Source of the DNA: Streptomyces sp. NBC_01408 | GTDB taxonomy: Bacteria; Actinomycetota; Actinomycetes; Streptomycetales; Streptomycetaceae | Length of the DNA stretch: 64,000 nt | Reading direction: 5' to 3' | Assembly (NCBI RefSeq): GCF_026340255.1 | Contig: NZ_JAPEPJ010000001.1 | Span: 3,155,001-3,219,000, forward strand | Part shown: piece by piece, positions 50,515 through 60,402 of the stretch | Layout: the number at the start of each line of letters is the position of its first letter | Numbering within the stretch: position 1 is the stretch's first letter | Program-made: the position numbers and the translations under genes | Notes under the pieces: model-generated | What the model was told of the DNA's origin: nothing | The model's database searches: none | The model's input: the letters and a program-made list of their open reading frames with translations, nothing else

Positions 50515-53500
50515 GTGCGTTACACGATCCTCGGCACCACCCGGGCCATCCGCGACGACGGGAGCCCCGTCGCCGTCGGCGGAGCACGTCTGCGCGCGCT
50601 CCTGACGGCGCTCGCGCTGCGGCCGGGCCGGGCGGTCCCCGTGTACCTGCTCGTCGCCGAGGTGTGGGACGGCGACCCGCCGGCCGACGCGGTGGCCGCC
50701 CTCCAGGCGCTGGTCGCCCGGCTGCGGCGGGCCCTCGGGCGCGCGGCCGTGCGCTCCGCGGAAGGCGGCTACCTGCTCGCCGCCGAGCGCGAGGACATCG
50801 ACCTGTACCGCTTCGAACGCCTCGCCCTGGCCGGTGACGTCGCGCTGGCCGAGGGGGACCCCGCCAAGGCCACCGCCCTGTACGAGGAGGCGCTCGCGCT
50901 GTGGGGCGGGCCCGCCCTCGCGGACCTCCCCGACCCGGGCGCCGAGTCCGCGCGCTGGGAGGCCGTACGGGGTGACGCGCGCCGGGGCCTGCTCACCGCG
51001 GCCCTGGCCCTGGGCCGGGCGGAGCGCGCCCTGCCGGAGCTGACCGCGCTGTGCGCCCGGCAGCCGCTGGACGAGCCCCTGCAGGCCCTGCGCATCAGGG
51101 CGCTGCGCGACGCGGGCCGCCCGGCGGAGGCGCTGGCCGCGTACGACGCCGTCCGGCGGGACCTGGCCGCCCGCCTGGGCACGGACCCCGGCCCGGCCCT
51201 GCGCGCCCTGCACGCCGAACTCCTCACCCCGCCGATGCCCGTGCCGATGCCCGTGCCGGGGGCCGCACCGGTTTCCGGGCCCGCGCCGGGGCCCGCTCCC
51301 GCTCCCGCGTCCGGGAACGGGCCCGGGACTGCTCCGGGGTCCGGGTACGCATCGGGGTCCGCGCCCGGGGCCGGGCATGCGCCCGTGCCGGGGTCCGCTC
51401 CCGAGTCTGGGAACGGGCCCGGGATCGCTCCGGGGGTCGCTCCCGCCTCTGGGCAGGTGCCTGGGACCGCGCCGGGGCCCGGGACCGCTCCAGGGTCCGC
51501 GCCTACATCCGGGTATGCGCCCGGGACCGGGTCCGCGCCCGCGTCCGGGCCCCGGCCCGCTCCCGGTGGCGGTCGCGCACAGGCCATCCCGGCCACGGCC
51601 CAGGTCCCGGCTGCCGCCCCGGGCACAGGGGACGTGCACGCGCCCCGACCCGTACCGCCCGGCCCGGGGAACCTGCGGGCGCGGCTGACCACGTTCGTCG
51701 GCCGCGAGGAGGACATCCGGGTCATCGGGGACGACCTGGCCCGGGCGCGGCTCGTCACGCTGCTCGGCCCCGGCGGGGCCGGCAAGACCCGGCTGTCCCA
51801 GGAGGCCGCAGAGGCGCACGCCGGAGCCGGCTGGCCGGACGGGGTGTGGCTCGTCGAGCTCGCCCCCGTCGACGACCCCGACGACGTCGCCGAGGCCGCG
51901 CTCGCCACGCTCGGCGCACGCGAGACCAAGCTGCGCGGCGCCTCCGCCGAGGAGCTGCGGGCCCTGACCGACCGCGGCGGGTCCGACCCCCTCGACCGGC
52001 TCACCGAGTACTGCGCGCGCAGGCGGCTCCTGCTGCTCCTGGACAACTGCGAGCACGTCATCGGCGCCGCCGCCGAGCTCGCCGAACGGCTCCTCACGCA
52101 CTGCCCGGGCGTCCAGATCCTCGCCACCAGCCGCGAACCCCTCGGCGTGCCGGGGGAGTCCCTGCGCCCGGTGGAACCGCTGCCCGACCCGGTCGCGCTC
52201 CGGCTCCTCGGGGACCGCGGAGCCGCCGCCCGGCCCGGTTTCCGCACGGCGGACGACCCGGCCGCCGCCGCCGAGATCTGCCGCCGCCTCGACGGGCTGC
52301 CGCTCGCCATCGAGCTGGCGGCCGCGCGGCTGCGGCTGCTCACCCCGCGCCAGATCGCCGACCGGCTCGACGACCGCTTCCGTCTGCTGACCAGCGGCGC
52401 CCGTACGGTCCTGCCCCGTCAGCAGACCCTGCGGGCCGTCGTCGACTGGTCCTGGGACCTCCTCGACGAAGCCGAACGCACCGTGCTGCGCCGGCTGTCC
52501 GTCTTCGCCGGCGGCTGCGACCTAGCCGCCGCCGAAGCGGTCTGTGCCCGAGGAAGCCTCGACGTCGCCGACACCCTCGGCTCCCTCGTCGACAAGTCCC
52601 TCGTCGTGGCCGCCCCCGGCTCCGACGGCTCCGGCATGCGCTACCGCCTCCTGGAGACGGTCGGCGAGTACGCCGCCGAGCGCCTCGCCGAGGCCGAGGG
52701 CGACCGCGCGGCCACCGAACGCCGCCACCTCGTCCACTACCGCGAACTCGCCCGCATCAGCGAACCCCTGCTCCGCGGCCACGGCCAGCGGGCGGCCGCC
52801 GACCGTCTCGCCACCGAGTACGAGAACCTCCGTACCGCCCTGCGCCGGGCCGTCGCCGCCCGCGACGTCGGCGAAGTGCTGTGCCTGATCCACTCCCTGG
52901 GCTGGTACTGGCACATGCACGACCTGCGCGCCGAGGCCCGGCACTGGTCCGAGGCGGCCGCGGCGCTGGGCCCCAACCCCTTCGGGCCGCCCGTGGTCCC
53001 CGCCGAGCCCGTGTACGAGCGGCTCGTCGACTCGCCGCCGCCCTACTCCGGCGAGCTGCTCACCGAGGCCTGGCGCGCCGTCCACCTGGTCCAGCTGGCC
53101 TCCCGGGACCAGACCAGCGACTCCTGGAACAGCCCGGAGGCCCGGGCCCAGGTCGAGGGGGTGCTCGCCGCCTACCGGCCCGGACTTCCGCAGACCTGCC
53201 GGACACCCAGCTCCCTGTGGATCTACGCCGTCATGATCGCGGGCGATCCCGGGCTGCTCAAACGGGTCATCGACGAGACCGTGGCCACCGCCCGCGCGAT
53301 GGGCTACCGCTGGGAACTCGCCTCCGCGCTCCAGCTCCGCGCGAACATCCTCGCCAACCGGGCCGACTGGGCGGGCGACGCCTCCCGCGACGCCGACGAG
53401 AGCCTGGCCCTGTTCCGTGAGCTCGGCGACGCCTGGGGCTGCGCCGAGGCGCTCTCGGCGCGCGCCGAGTCCCGGGAGAAGCGCGGCGAGTACGGCCCGG

Positions 53501-54183
53501 CCACCCGCGACTACCGCGAGGCCATCGCCTACGCCGAACGCCTCGGTGCCAGGGCGCAGGTGGCGGTGTTGCGCGTACGGATGTCCGGGACGCTCACCGA
53601 GAGCGGCCGCTTCGAGGAGGCCGAGCGGATCCTCGGCGAAGTGACCGCGACGGTGGAGCGGTTCAGCAACGAGGCGCTGCCCGCGGCCCGGATGTTCCTC
53701 GCGGGTGTCCTCGGGCGCACCGGCCGCATCGCCGAGGCCCGCGAACAGCTCCAGCTCCTGCGCGACGAGTTCGCCTTCGGCGCGTTCGCCGTCTTCGACG
53801 GTTTCCTGCTCGGCACGATGGCCTGGCTGGACAACCAGGAGGGCCACTACGAGGAGGCCCTCGAACGGCTGCACCAGGCCATGGGGTCCGCCTCGGACCC
53901 GATGGCGCGGCTGGTGGCCCCGCAGATGCAGGCGGTCTACCTGATGACCGCCGCCGTGTCCCTGGCCTCGCTCGGCGGCCACCGGCGGGCGCACGACGCC
54001 GCCCGGCTGCTCGGCGCCTACCGCGCCCTGCTGCCGCCCCGGCACTTCGCGGTGACGACGGAACGCGAGGACAGCGCCCGCGCCGAGGAGCTGGCCCGGG
54101 CGGCGCTGGGCGACGCCGCGTACGAGGCGGCATACGCCGAGGGCGGCGGCCTCACCCTGGAGGAGGCCACCGCCCTGTTCTGA
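50515..54183 (+). CDS. AfsR/SARP-type regulator with NB-ARC ATPase and C-terminal repeats
   Basis: A 1222-residue regulator. An OmpR-like winged helix (residues 1-85, VRYTILGTTRAIRDDGSPVAVGG) and BTAD domain (about 90-240) lead. A linker of about 145 residues follows, made of Pro/Gly/Ala/Ser repeats (PGSAPG, SGNGPG). The STAND ATPase (about 385-700) has Walker A LLGPGGAGKTRLS (about 417-429) and RLLLLLDNCEHV. Then come a winged helix (TVLRRLSVFAGGCDLAAAEAVC) and TPR-like helices. Such proteins activate antibiotic or development genes after ATP binding. No biosynthetic cluster is next to it, so targets are elsewhere. Confidence 0.9.
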   Translation: MRYTILGTTRAIRDDGSPVAVGGARLRALLTALALRPGRAVPVYLLVAEVWDGDPPADAVAALQALVARLRRALGRAAVRSAEGGYLLAAEREDIDLYRFERLALAGDVALAEGDPAKATALYEEALALWGGPALADLPDPGAESARWEAVRGDARRGLLTAALALGRAERALPELTALCARQPLDEPLQALRIRALRDAGRPAEALAAYDAVRRDLAARLGTDPGPALRALHAELLTPPMPVPMPVPGAAPVSGPAPGPAPAPASGNGPGTAPGSGYASGSAPGAGHAPVPGSAPESGNGPGIAPGVAPASGQVPGTAPGPGTAPGSAPTSGYAPGTGSAPASGPRPAPGGGRAQAIPATAQVPAAAPGTGDVHAPRPVPPGPGNLRARLTTFVGREEDIRVIGDDLARARLVTLLGPGGAGKTRLSQEAAEAHAGAGWPDGVWLVELAPVDDPDDVAEAALATLGARETKLRGASAEELRALTDRGGSDPLDRLTEYCARRRLLLLLDNCEHVIGAAAELAERLLTHCPGVQILATSREPLGVPGESLRPVEPLPDPVALRLLGDRGAAARPGFRTADDPAAAAEICRRLDGLPLAIELAAARLRLLTPRQIADRLDDRFRLLTSGARTVLPRQQTLRAVVDWSWDLLDEAERTVLRRLSVFAGGCDLAAAEAVCARGSLDVADTLGSLVDKSLVVAAPGSDGSGMRYRLLETVGEYAAERLAEAEGDRAATERRHLVHYRELARISEPLLRGHGQRAAADRLATEYENLRTALRRAVAARDVGEVLCLIHSLGWYWHMHDLRAEARHWSEAAAALGPNPFGPPVVPAEPVYERLVDSPPPYSGELLTEAWRAVHLVQLASRDQTSDSWNSPEARAQVEGVLAAYRPGLPQTCRTPSSLWIYAVMIAGDPGLLKRVIDETVATARAMGYRWELASALQLRANILANRADWAGDASRDADESLALFRELGDAWGCAEALSARAESREKRGEYGPATRDYREAIAYAERLGARAQVAVLRVRMSGTLTESGRFEEAERILGEVTATVERFSNEALPAARMFLAGVLGRTGRIAEAREQLQLLRDEFAFGAFAVFDGFLLGTMAWLDNQEGHYEEALERLHQAMGSASDPMARLVAPQMQAVYLMTAAVSLASLGGHRRAHDAARLLGAYRALLPPRHFAVTTEREDSARAEELARAALGDAAYEAAYAEGGGLTLEEATALF

Positions 54184-54248
54184 TCCGGGCCCGGTCAGGG
54201 GCCCGTCCGGGACGCGATCCGAACGGACCGAACCGACCCCCGGCCGGG

Positions 54249-55112
54249 TCAGGTCTTCTGGCGGAACTTGCGGACCGCGAGCGGCATGGTGACCGCCGTG
54301 ATGGCGAGCGACCAGGCCAGGGTCATCCACACCGAGTCGCCGACCGGCGTCCCGTTGATCAGGGCACGGGCGGCGTCGGCCAGGTTGGACAGCGGGTTGT
54401 AGTCCGTGAAGGACTGCAGCCAGCCCGGCATGGTGGCCGGCGGGGCGAAGATCGAGCTGCCGAACTGAAGCGGCATCAGGACCAGCATCGCCATGCCCTG
54501 GACGGCCTGCGCGGTCTTCAGGGTGAGACCGAGCAGGATGAAGATCCACATCAGCGAGGCGCCGAAGACGGCGGACAGGCCGATGGAGAAGAGCAGGTCC
54601 AGGACCGAGCCCTTGATCGACAGGCCGAGGATGAAGCCCACGCAGAGCAGGATCGTGATGGCGACCATCATGCGGCCGATCTCGACGACGATCTTGGCGA
54701 GGAGTACGGACGACCGGGCGATCGGCATGGACCGGAAGCGGTCCATCACGCCCTTCTTGAAGTCGTCGTTGACCCCGGTGCCGACCGCCATGGCGATGTT
54801 CATGCCCATCATCGCCATCAGGCCCGGGACGACGTAGTTGACGTAGTCCGCCTGGTTGCCCTTGCCGGAGATCGCGCCGCCGAAGACGAACACGAACAGC
54901 AGCGTGAAGATGATCGGCATGAACAGGACGTCGAACATCGACTCGGGGTCCTGCTTGATCTGCAGGGCGTTGCGGCGCACCAGGGCGCCGATGTGCCGCA
55001 GGTTGGCGCGCAGGCCGATGCGGCCCTCGCCGGTGGCCGCGGCCGGGGCGGCCGGGGCAGCCGCGGTGACGGCGGTGGTGGTGCTGGGCTTCGTCGTGGT
55101 TCCGGTGCTCAT
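54249..55112 (-). CDS. ABC-2 type drug/daunorubicin-like exporter permease
   Basis: A 287-residue ABC-2 permease (DrrB-like): cytosolic Thr/Ala-rich tail, then six helices beginning FDVLFMPIIFTLLFVFVFGGAI, with the ABC-2 motif YNPLSNLADAARALINGTPVG between the last helices. ATG 55112 overlaps the ATPase stop (ATGA). Together they form a two-gene exporter for drugs or lipids. Confidence 0.9.
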   Translation of the reverse strand: MSTGTTTKPSTTTAVTAAAPAAPAAATGEGRIGLRANLRHIGALVRRNALQIKQDPESMFDVLFMPIIFTLLFVFVFGGAISGKGNQADYVNYVVPGLMAMMGMNIAMAVGTGVNDDFKKGVMDRFRSMPIARSSVLLAKIVVEIGRMMVAITILLCVGFILGLSIKGSVLDLLFSIGLSAVFGASLMWIFILLGLTLKTAQAVQGMAMLVLMPLQFGSSIFAPPATMPGWLQSFTDYNPLSNLADAARALINGTPVGDSVWMTLAWSLAITAVTMPLAVRKFRQKT

Positions 55113-56131
55113 GCCGCGACCTCCTCGGTCTGCTCGGTGGGAACGGAGTCCTCGACGGAGGCGGGCTTCTGTCCGGTGATGGACAGGAACACCTCGTCGA
55201 GGCTGGGCAGGTAGGTGCCGAGGTCGGCGATCGCGTACCCGCGGGCGGCCAGCAGGCCGACCACGGCGGTCAGCTGCTCGTCGCTCAGGATCGGGACCAG
55301 CAGCACGCCCTCGTCCGGCACGGCCTGGGAACCGGCCACGCCGTCCAGTCCGGCCTCCGCCAGCGAGCGGGCCATGCCCGGCAGGTCCGCCGAGGACACC
55401 GGGCGGATCTTCAGGGTGCGGCCGCCGACGCGGGCCTTCAGCTCGTCGACCTTGCCGTTGGCGATGACCTTGCCGCGGTCGATGACCGTCAGCTCGCTGG
55501 CGAGCTGCTCGGCCTCCTCCATGTACTGGGTGGTGAGCAGCACGGTGGCCCCCTCGGCGACCAGCCGCTGGACCTCGTCCCAGACCTCGTTGCGGGTTCG
55601 GGGGTCCAGGCCGGTGGTGGGCTCGTCCAGGTAGAGGACGGCCGGGTTGCCGATCAGCGAGGCGGCGAGGTCGAGCCGGCGCCGCATGCCGCCGGAGTAG
55701 TTCATGACGGCCTTCTTGGCCGCCTCCGTCAGGGAGAATCGTTCCAGCATCTCGTCCGCGCGGCGGCGGGCGTCCTTGCGGGACAGGTCGAGCAGCCGGC
55801 CGATCATGTAGAGGTTCTCCCAGCCGGAGAGCTTCTCGTCGACCGAGGCGTACTGGCCCGTGAGGCCGATGGTCCGGCGCAGCTGCCGGGGCTGGCGGAC
55901 CACGTCGTAGCCCGCGACCCGGGCGGTGCCGGCGTCCGGGACGATCAGGGTGGAGAGGCAGCGCACCAGGGTGGTCTTGCCGGCGCCGTTGGGCCCGAGG
56001 ACCCCGAGGACGGTGCCCTCGCGGACGTCCAGGTCGACACCGTCGAGGGCCTTGGTCTCGCCGTAGTGCTTGACCAGCCCCCGTACCTCTACGGCGTGGG
56101 GGTTCTTGTCGTTTCGCGTCATGCCCACCAT
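55109..56131 (-). CDS. ABC exporter ATP-binding protein (DrrA-like)
   Basis: An ABC ATPase of about 340 residues. Walker A VLGPNGAGKTTLVRCLSTL, Q-loop GLTGQYASVDEKLSGWENL, signature NYSGGMRRRLDLAASLIG, Walker B AVLYLDEPTTGLDPRTRNEVWDE, and the extra C-terminal domain of DrrA proteins (LKIRPVSSADLPGMARSLAEAGLDGVAG). The start may be ATG 56131 (GGCGGA upstream) or ATG 56122. It lies upstream of and coupled to the permease. Confidence 0.9.
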   Translation of the reverse strand: MVGMTRNDKNPHAVEVRGLVKHYGETKALDGVDLDVREGTVLGVLGPNGAGKTTLVRCLSTLIVPDAGTARVAGYDVVRQPRQLRRTIGLTGQYASVDEKLSGWENLYMIGRLLDLSRKDARRRADEMLERFSLTEAAKKAVMNYSGGMRRRLDLAASLIGNPAVLYLDEPTTGLDPRTRNEVWDEVQRLVAEGATVLLTTQYMEEAEQLASELTVIDRGKVIANGKVDELKARVGGRTLKIRPVSSADLPGMARSLAEAGLDGVAGSQAVPDEGVLLVPILSDEQLTAVVGLLAARGYAIADLGTYLPSLDEVFLSITGQKPASVEDSVPTEQTEEVAA

Positions 56132-56253
56132 GGGAGCATCCGCCACTGACAAAGCACCGACAGCCGACCGACATCCGCCCGACATCCGCGCGGCGGGCAG
56201 GCGGCGGCCCGCCGACATTCCGGCCGGCGGGCCGCGGTGACCTGCTCACTTCA

Positions 56254-57123
56254 TCAGTGGAAGGCGTGCTCCTCCTGCGGGAACGTTCCGCCGACCACGT
56301 CCTCGGCGAAGGCCTTCGCCGCGTCCCCCATGGTCTTGCGGAGGTTCGCGTACTGCTTGACGAACTTCGGCATCTTCCCGCCGGTCAGACCCATCATGTC
56401 CGTCCACACCAGCACCTGCGCGTCGCACTCCGAGCCCGCGCCGATGCCGACCGTCGGAATGTGCAGGGACCGGGTGACCTCGGCGGCCAGCTCGGCCGGG
56501 ACCAGCTCCAGGACCACCGCGAAGGCGCCCGCGTCCTGCGCCGCCTTCGCGTCGCGCAGCAGCTGGTGGGCGGCCTCGTCGCCGCGGCCCTGCACCCGGT
56601 AGCCCATGGCGTTGACGGACTGTGGGGTCAGGCCCAGGTGGGACATGACGGGGATGCCGGACTGCACGATGAGCTCGGTCTGGTGCAGCGAGCGCTCGCC
56701 GCCTTCCAGCTTCACCGCTCCCACGCCGGCCTCCTTGACGAGGCGGGTGGCGCTGCGCAGCGCCTGCACGGCGCCTTCCTGGTACGAGCCGAACGGCATG
56801 TCGCCGATGACCAGCGCGCGGCTGGTGCCCCGTACGACGGCCGCCGAGAGCATGGTCATCTGGTCCATCGTCACCGGGACGGTGGAGTCGTAGCCGAGGT
56901 GGCAGTTGCCCATCGAGTCGCCGACGAGGATGACCGGGATGCCGGCCTCGTCGAAGACGGACGCGGTCATCGCGTCGTATGCGGTGAGCATGGGCCACTT
57001 CTCGCCGCGTTCCTTGGCGAGGGTGAGGTCGCGGACGGTGATGCGCCGGGTGCCCGTGCCTCCGTAGAGGGTGGGCGAGGCCGCCTGGGCGGGTTCGCGG
57101 GCAGGCGAAACGGCATGCGTCAT
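56254..57123 (-). CDS. panB: 3-methyl-2-oxobutanoate hydroxymethyltransferase
   Basis: A 289-residue PanB, first committed enzyme of pantothenate synthesis, adding a one-carbon unit from methylene-tetrahydrofolate to ketoisovalerate. Motifs: KWPMLTAYDAMTASVFDEAGIPVILVGDSMGN (Mg ligand Asp), EGAVQALRSATRLVKEAGVGAVKLEGG, PVMSHLGLTPQSVNAMGY, VLELVPAELA and TVGIGAGSECDAQVLVWTDMMGL. ATG 57123 has AAGGAG 8 nt upstream; ATG 57144 is less likely. Monocistronic here; panC and panD are not in view. Confidence 0.94.
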   Translation of the reverse strand: MTHAVSPAREPAQAASPTLYGGTGTRRITVRDLTLAKERGEKWPMLTAYDAMTASVFDEAGIPVILVGDSMGNCHLGYDSTVPVTMDQMTMLSAAVVRGTSRALVIGDMPFGSYQEGAVQALRSATRLVKEAGVGAVKLEGGERSLHQTELIVQSGIPVMSHLGLTPQSVNAMGYRVQGRGDEAAHQLLRDAKAAQDAGAFAVVLELVPAELAAEVTRSLHIPTVGIGAGSECDAQVLVWTDMMGLTGGKMPKFVKQYANLRKTMGDAAKAFAEDVVGGTFPQEEHAFH

Positions 57124-57399
57124 TGCAACTGCTCCTTGTGTCATCTCGAGGCGCCCCTACGGCGTCCCCGGACTCACCCCCCATGGTGGCATCCGTGCGG
57201 CCCGAGGCGGAAGTGGGACGGGCCGGGGTCCTCCAATGTGCGCGTTTCGTGACAAGCGGAACCCCTGGCGTACGGCCGTTCGTCCTCCCGGACGTACGAC
57301 CGCGACAGGCGGTCGTGACGTAGGGCACGGAAGGCTCCGTACATCGCCTAGGGTCAAGGGGCGGGGACGGAGCGCGAGTACGGCAGCGAGGACAGTGGC

Positions 57400-58428
57400 A
57401 TGGCACAGGCGTACATGATGGAGACGGGGAACGGCGGCTCGGAGCCCGAGCCCTCCGGATCCCGCCTCCGGCGCCGACTGGCCGCCCGGCGCGGTGACCG
57501 GGGCATCTGGCGGCGCGGGATCGTGCTGGCCGCCTGCTCCCTGCTGCTCGCCCTGGTCATGGTCTTCCGCGCCAAGCTGCCCAACGACGTGGGCAACCTC
57601 GGCAGCCTCACCGAGACCTTCCTGCCCTGGCTGGGCCTGGCCGTCCCGCTGCTCCTGGCAGCCGCCCTCTTCCGCCGGTCCGCGACCGCGCTGATCGCGG
57701 TCCTGCTGCCGGCCGTGGTCTGGGTGAACCTGTTCGGCGGACTGGTCACCGACAAGTCCGGATCCGGCGGCAACCTCGTGGTCGCCACCCACAACGTCGA
57801 CGCCGACAACGCCGACCCCAAGGGCACCGCCGAGTCGGTGGCGAAGTCCGGAGCCGACGTACTGGCCCTGACCGAGCTCAAGGCGGGCGCCGTCCCCGTG
57901 TACGAGAAGTCCCTCGCCGGCACGTACAAGTACCACGCGGTCGAGGGCACGGTCGGCGTGTGGAGCAAGTACCCGCTGACCTCCAGCATGCCCGTGGACA
58001 TCAAGATGGGCTGGACCCGGGCCATGCGCACCACCGTCGCGACCCCCTACGGCGACATCGGCGTCTACGTCGCCCACCTGCCCTCCGTCCGGGTCAAGCT
58101 CAACGCGGGCTTCACCGCCAACCAGCGCGACGACAGCGCCGACGCGCTGGGCGCCGCGCTCGCCGGCGAACCCCTCAAGAAGGTCATCCTGCTCGGCGAC
58201 CTCAACGGCACCATGAACGACCGCGCCCTGTCCGAGGTCACCTCGCAGATGCGCTCCACGCAGGGCGCGGCGGGCGACGGCTTCGGCTTCAGCTGGCCGG
58301 CCCAGTTCCCGATGGCCCGGATCGACCAGATCATGGTCCGCGGGATCACGCCGGAGGCCTCCTGGACGCTGCCGCGCACGAGCAGCGACCACCTTCCGGT
58401 CGCGGCGCGGGTCACCGCCCTGCTGTAG
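57400..58428 (+). CDS. Membrane-anchored endonuclease/exonuclease/phosphatase family protein
   Basis: A 342-residue protein with three N-terminal membrane helices (about 40-120; RGIVLAACSLLLALVMVF, FLPWLGLAVPLLLAAALF, ALIAVLLPAVVWVNLFGGL) and an exterior EEP domain: VVATHNVDADNAD, VLALTELKAG (catalytic Glu), ILLGDLNGTMND (Asp, Asn) and SSDHLPVAARV (Asp-His). The family includes nucleases and phosphodiesterases for nucleic acid, lipids or inositol phosphates. Substrate unknown. Confidence 0.88.
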   Translation: MAQAYMMETGNGGSEPEPSGSRLRRRLAARRGDRGIWRRGIVLAACSLLLALVMVFRAKLPNDVGNLGSLTETFLPWLGLAVPLLLAAALFRRSATALIAVLLPAVVWVNLFGGLVTDKSGSGGNLVVATHNVDADNADPKGTAESVAKSGADVLALTELKAGAVPVYEKSLAGTYKYHAVEGTVGVWSKYPLTSSMPVDIKMGWTRAMRTTVATPYGDIGVYVAHLPSVRVKLNAGFTANQRDDSADALGAALAGEPLKKVILLGDLNGTMNDRALSEVTSQMRSTQGAAGDGFGFSWPAQFPMARIDQIMVRGITPEASWTLPRTSSDHLPVAARVTALL

Positions 58429-58462
58429 CCCGGGCCCCGTCGCCCGGGCGGTGGGTACGGCA

Positions 58463-58509
58463 GGGCCCCGGCCGCCTCGACGTCACCGTCGGAAGCGGCC
58501 GGGGCCCCG
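58463..58509. terminator. Convergent terminator between the EEP gene and nadE
   Basis: GGGCCCCGGCCGC (58463 onward) pairs with GCGGCCGGGGCCCC (to 58508) with an inner stem CGACG/CGTCG, giving a long GC hairpin between two convergent genes. Confidence 0.7.
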
Positions 58510-58530
58510 GCACATCCGCCTGCGGCCGGG

Positions 58531-60285
58531 TCACGCGTGCTCGCGCCAGCCGTTCGTGATGGGCAGCCTGCGGTCCTTGCCGAAGCCCTTCGCGGAGATC
58601 TTGGTGCCCGGCGGGTACTGGCGGCGCTTGTACTCCGCCGTGTCCACCATCCGCAGGGTCCTGGCGACCAGCTCCCGGTCGAAACCGGCCGCCACGATCG
58701 CCTCGATGCCCTGGTCGCGGTCCACGTACAGGGCCAGGATCGCGTCGAGCACCGGGTAGTCCGGCAGCGAGTCCGTGTCCACCTGACCCGGGCGCAGCTC
58801 GGCGCTCGGCGGCTTCACGATCGAGTTCTCCGGGATCGGCGGGGTCTCGCCGCGCTCGGCCGCGGCCCGGTTGCGGTACTGCGCGAGCCGGAAGACGTCC
58901 GTCTTGTACACGTCCTTGATCGGGCCGTACGCGCCCACGGAGTCGCCGTACAGGGTGGAGTAGCCGACGGCCAGCTCCGACTTGTTGCCCGGGGCCAGCA
59001 CGATGTGGCCCTCCTGGTTGGAGACCGCCATGAGCATGGTGCCGCGGAGGCGGGACTGGAGGTTCTCCTCGGCGAGGCCGGTGAGGCCCAGCGAGCCCAT
59101 GTACGCGTCGAACATCGGCTCGATGGGCACGGTGCGGAGGTTCAGGCCGGTCCGCCGGGCCAGATCGGCCGCGTCGCCCTTGGAGTGGTCCGAGGAGTAC
59201 TTCGAGGGCATCGAGATGCCGTGGACGTTCTGCGCGCCGATCGCGTCGCAGGCGATCGCGGCGACCAGGGCGGAGTCGATGCCGCCGGAGAGCCCGATGA
59301 GGACGGAGCGGAACCCGTTCTTCTTGACGTAGGCGCGCAGGCCCACGACCAGCGCGTCGTAGATCTCCTCGTCGTCGTCGAGGCGGTCCGCGTACCCGCC
59401 GGTGACGACCGGCTCGTAGGGTTCCACGGGCTCCTCGGAGAGGATCACGCGGTCGATGCGCAGTCCGTCGTCCACGACGCCCTCAGGGGCGTCGGCGGGC
59501 GCGGCGGGCAGGTCGAGGTCGACGAGCACACAGCCCTCGGAGAACTGCGGGGCGCGCGCGATGACCTCGCCGTCGCGGTCGACGACGATCGAGTCCCCGT
59601 CGAAGACCAGCTCGTCCTGGCCGCCCATCATCGCCAGGTAGGCGAGGGTGCAGCCGGCCTCCTGGGCCCGCTTCCGGACCAGTTCGAGGCGCAGGTCGTC
59701 CTTGTTGCGCTCGTACGGGGAGGCGTTGACGGAGATCAGCAGTCCGGCCCCGGCGGAGCGGGTGGCCGGAACCCGGCCGCCGTCCTGCCAGAGGTCCTCG
59801 CAGATCGCCAGGGCCACGTCGACGCCGCGCACCCGGATCACCGGCTGGGTGTCGCCCGGCACGAAGTACCGGAACTCGTCGAACACGCCGTAGTTGGGGA
59901 GGTGGTGCTTGGCGAAGCGCAGGACGACCTGCCCGCGGTGCAGCACGGCGGCCGCGTTCTCCGGGGAGCCGGCCGGCCGGCCGAGCCGGGGCGTGGCCCT
60001 CTCGGAGCGGTCGAGGTAACCGACGACGACCGGCAGTTCGCCGAAGCCCTCGGCCGCCAGCCGCTGTGCGAGTGCGCGCAGCGCCGTACGGGAGGCTTCC
60101 ACGAAGGACTCGCGCAGGGCGAGGTCCTCGACGGGGTACCCGGTCAGCATCATCTCCGGGAACGCCACCAGGTGGGCGCCCTGCTCGGCGGAGTGCCGGG
60201 TCCAGTGGACGACCGAGTCGGCGTTGGCGGCGATGTTGCCGACGTGCGAGTCGATCTGATTCAGAGCGAGACGAAGTTGAGGCAC
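58531..60285 (-). CDS. nadE: Glutamine-dependent NAD+ synthetase
   Basis: A 584-residue two-domain enzyme making NAD+ from deamido-NAD+, ATP and glutamine. The N-terminal nitrilase-type glutaminase has its triad: Glu in VAFPEMMLTGYPVEDL, Lys in LRFAKHHLPNYGVFDEFRYFV, Cys in LAICEDLWQDGG. The C-terminal synthetase has the PP-loop LIGLSGGIDSALVAAIACDA, then ISMPSKYSSDHSKGDAADLA and LVLAPGNKSELAVGYSTLYGDSVG. ATG 60285 matches the family start MPQLRLALNQIDSHVGNI. Confidence 0.95.
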   Translation of the reverse strand: MPQLRLALNQIDSHVGNIAANADSVVHWTRHSAEQGAHLVAFPEMMLTGYPVEDLALRESFVEASRTALRALAQRLAAEGFGELPVVVGYLDRSERATPRLGRPAGSPENAAAVLHRGQVVLRFAKHHLPNYGVFDEFRYFVPGDTQPVIRVRGVDVALAICEDLWQDGGRVPATRSAGAGLLISVNASPYERNKDDLRLELVRKRAQEAGCTLAYLAMMGGQDELVFDGDSIVVDRDGEVIARAPQFSEGCVLVDLDLPAAPADAPEGVVDDGLRIDRVILSEEPVEPYEPVVTGGYADRLDDDEEIYDALVVGLRAYVKKNGFRSVLIGLSGGIDSALVAAIACDAIGAQNVHGISMPSKYSSDHSKGDAADLARRTGLNLRTVPIEPMFDAYMGSLGLTGLAEENLQSRLRGTMLMAVSNQEGHIVLAPGNKSELAVGYSTLYGDSVGAYGPIKDVYKTDVFRLAQYRNRAAAERGETPPIPENSIVKPPSAELRPGQVDTDSLPDYPVLDAILALYVDRDQGIEAIVAAGFDRELVARTLRMVDTAEYKRRQYPPGTKISAKGFGKDRRLPITNGWREHA

Positions 60286-60356
60286 GGGCCCAGTCTAATC
60301 GTCTTTCTGACGCGATGTCCTGGAGTCGGTGCGGACGGAGTGGTCCGTAACGGCGT

Positions 60357-60381
60357 GAGGCGCCCCGCTGGGGGGCGCCTC
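60357..60381 (-). terminator. Terminator hairpin after the DUF4190 gene
   Basis: GAGGCGCCCC-GCTGG-GGGGCGCCTC, a perfect 10-bp stem, lies 22 nt past the stop of the minus-strand DUF4190 gene and before nadE. Confidence 0.75.
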
Positions 60382-60402
60382 GGGGGTGTCGCGGACGGTC
60401 CG

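Noticed and set aside
50515..54183. SARP-type regulator as sign of an antibiotic gene cluster
   Set aside because: Neighbours are a protease, an ABC exporter and housekeeping genes; no PKS, NRPS, terpene or RiPP enzymes are present.
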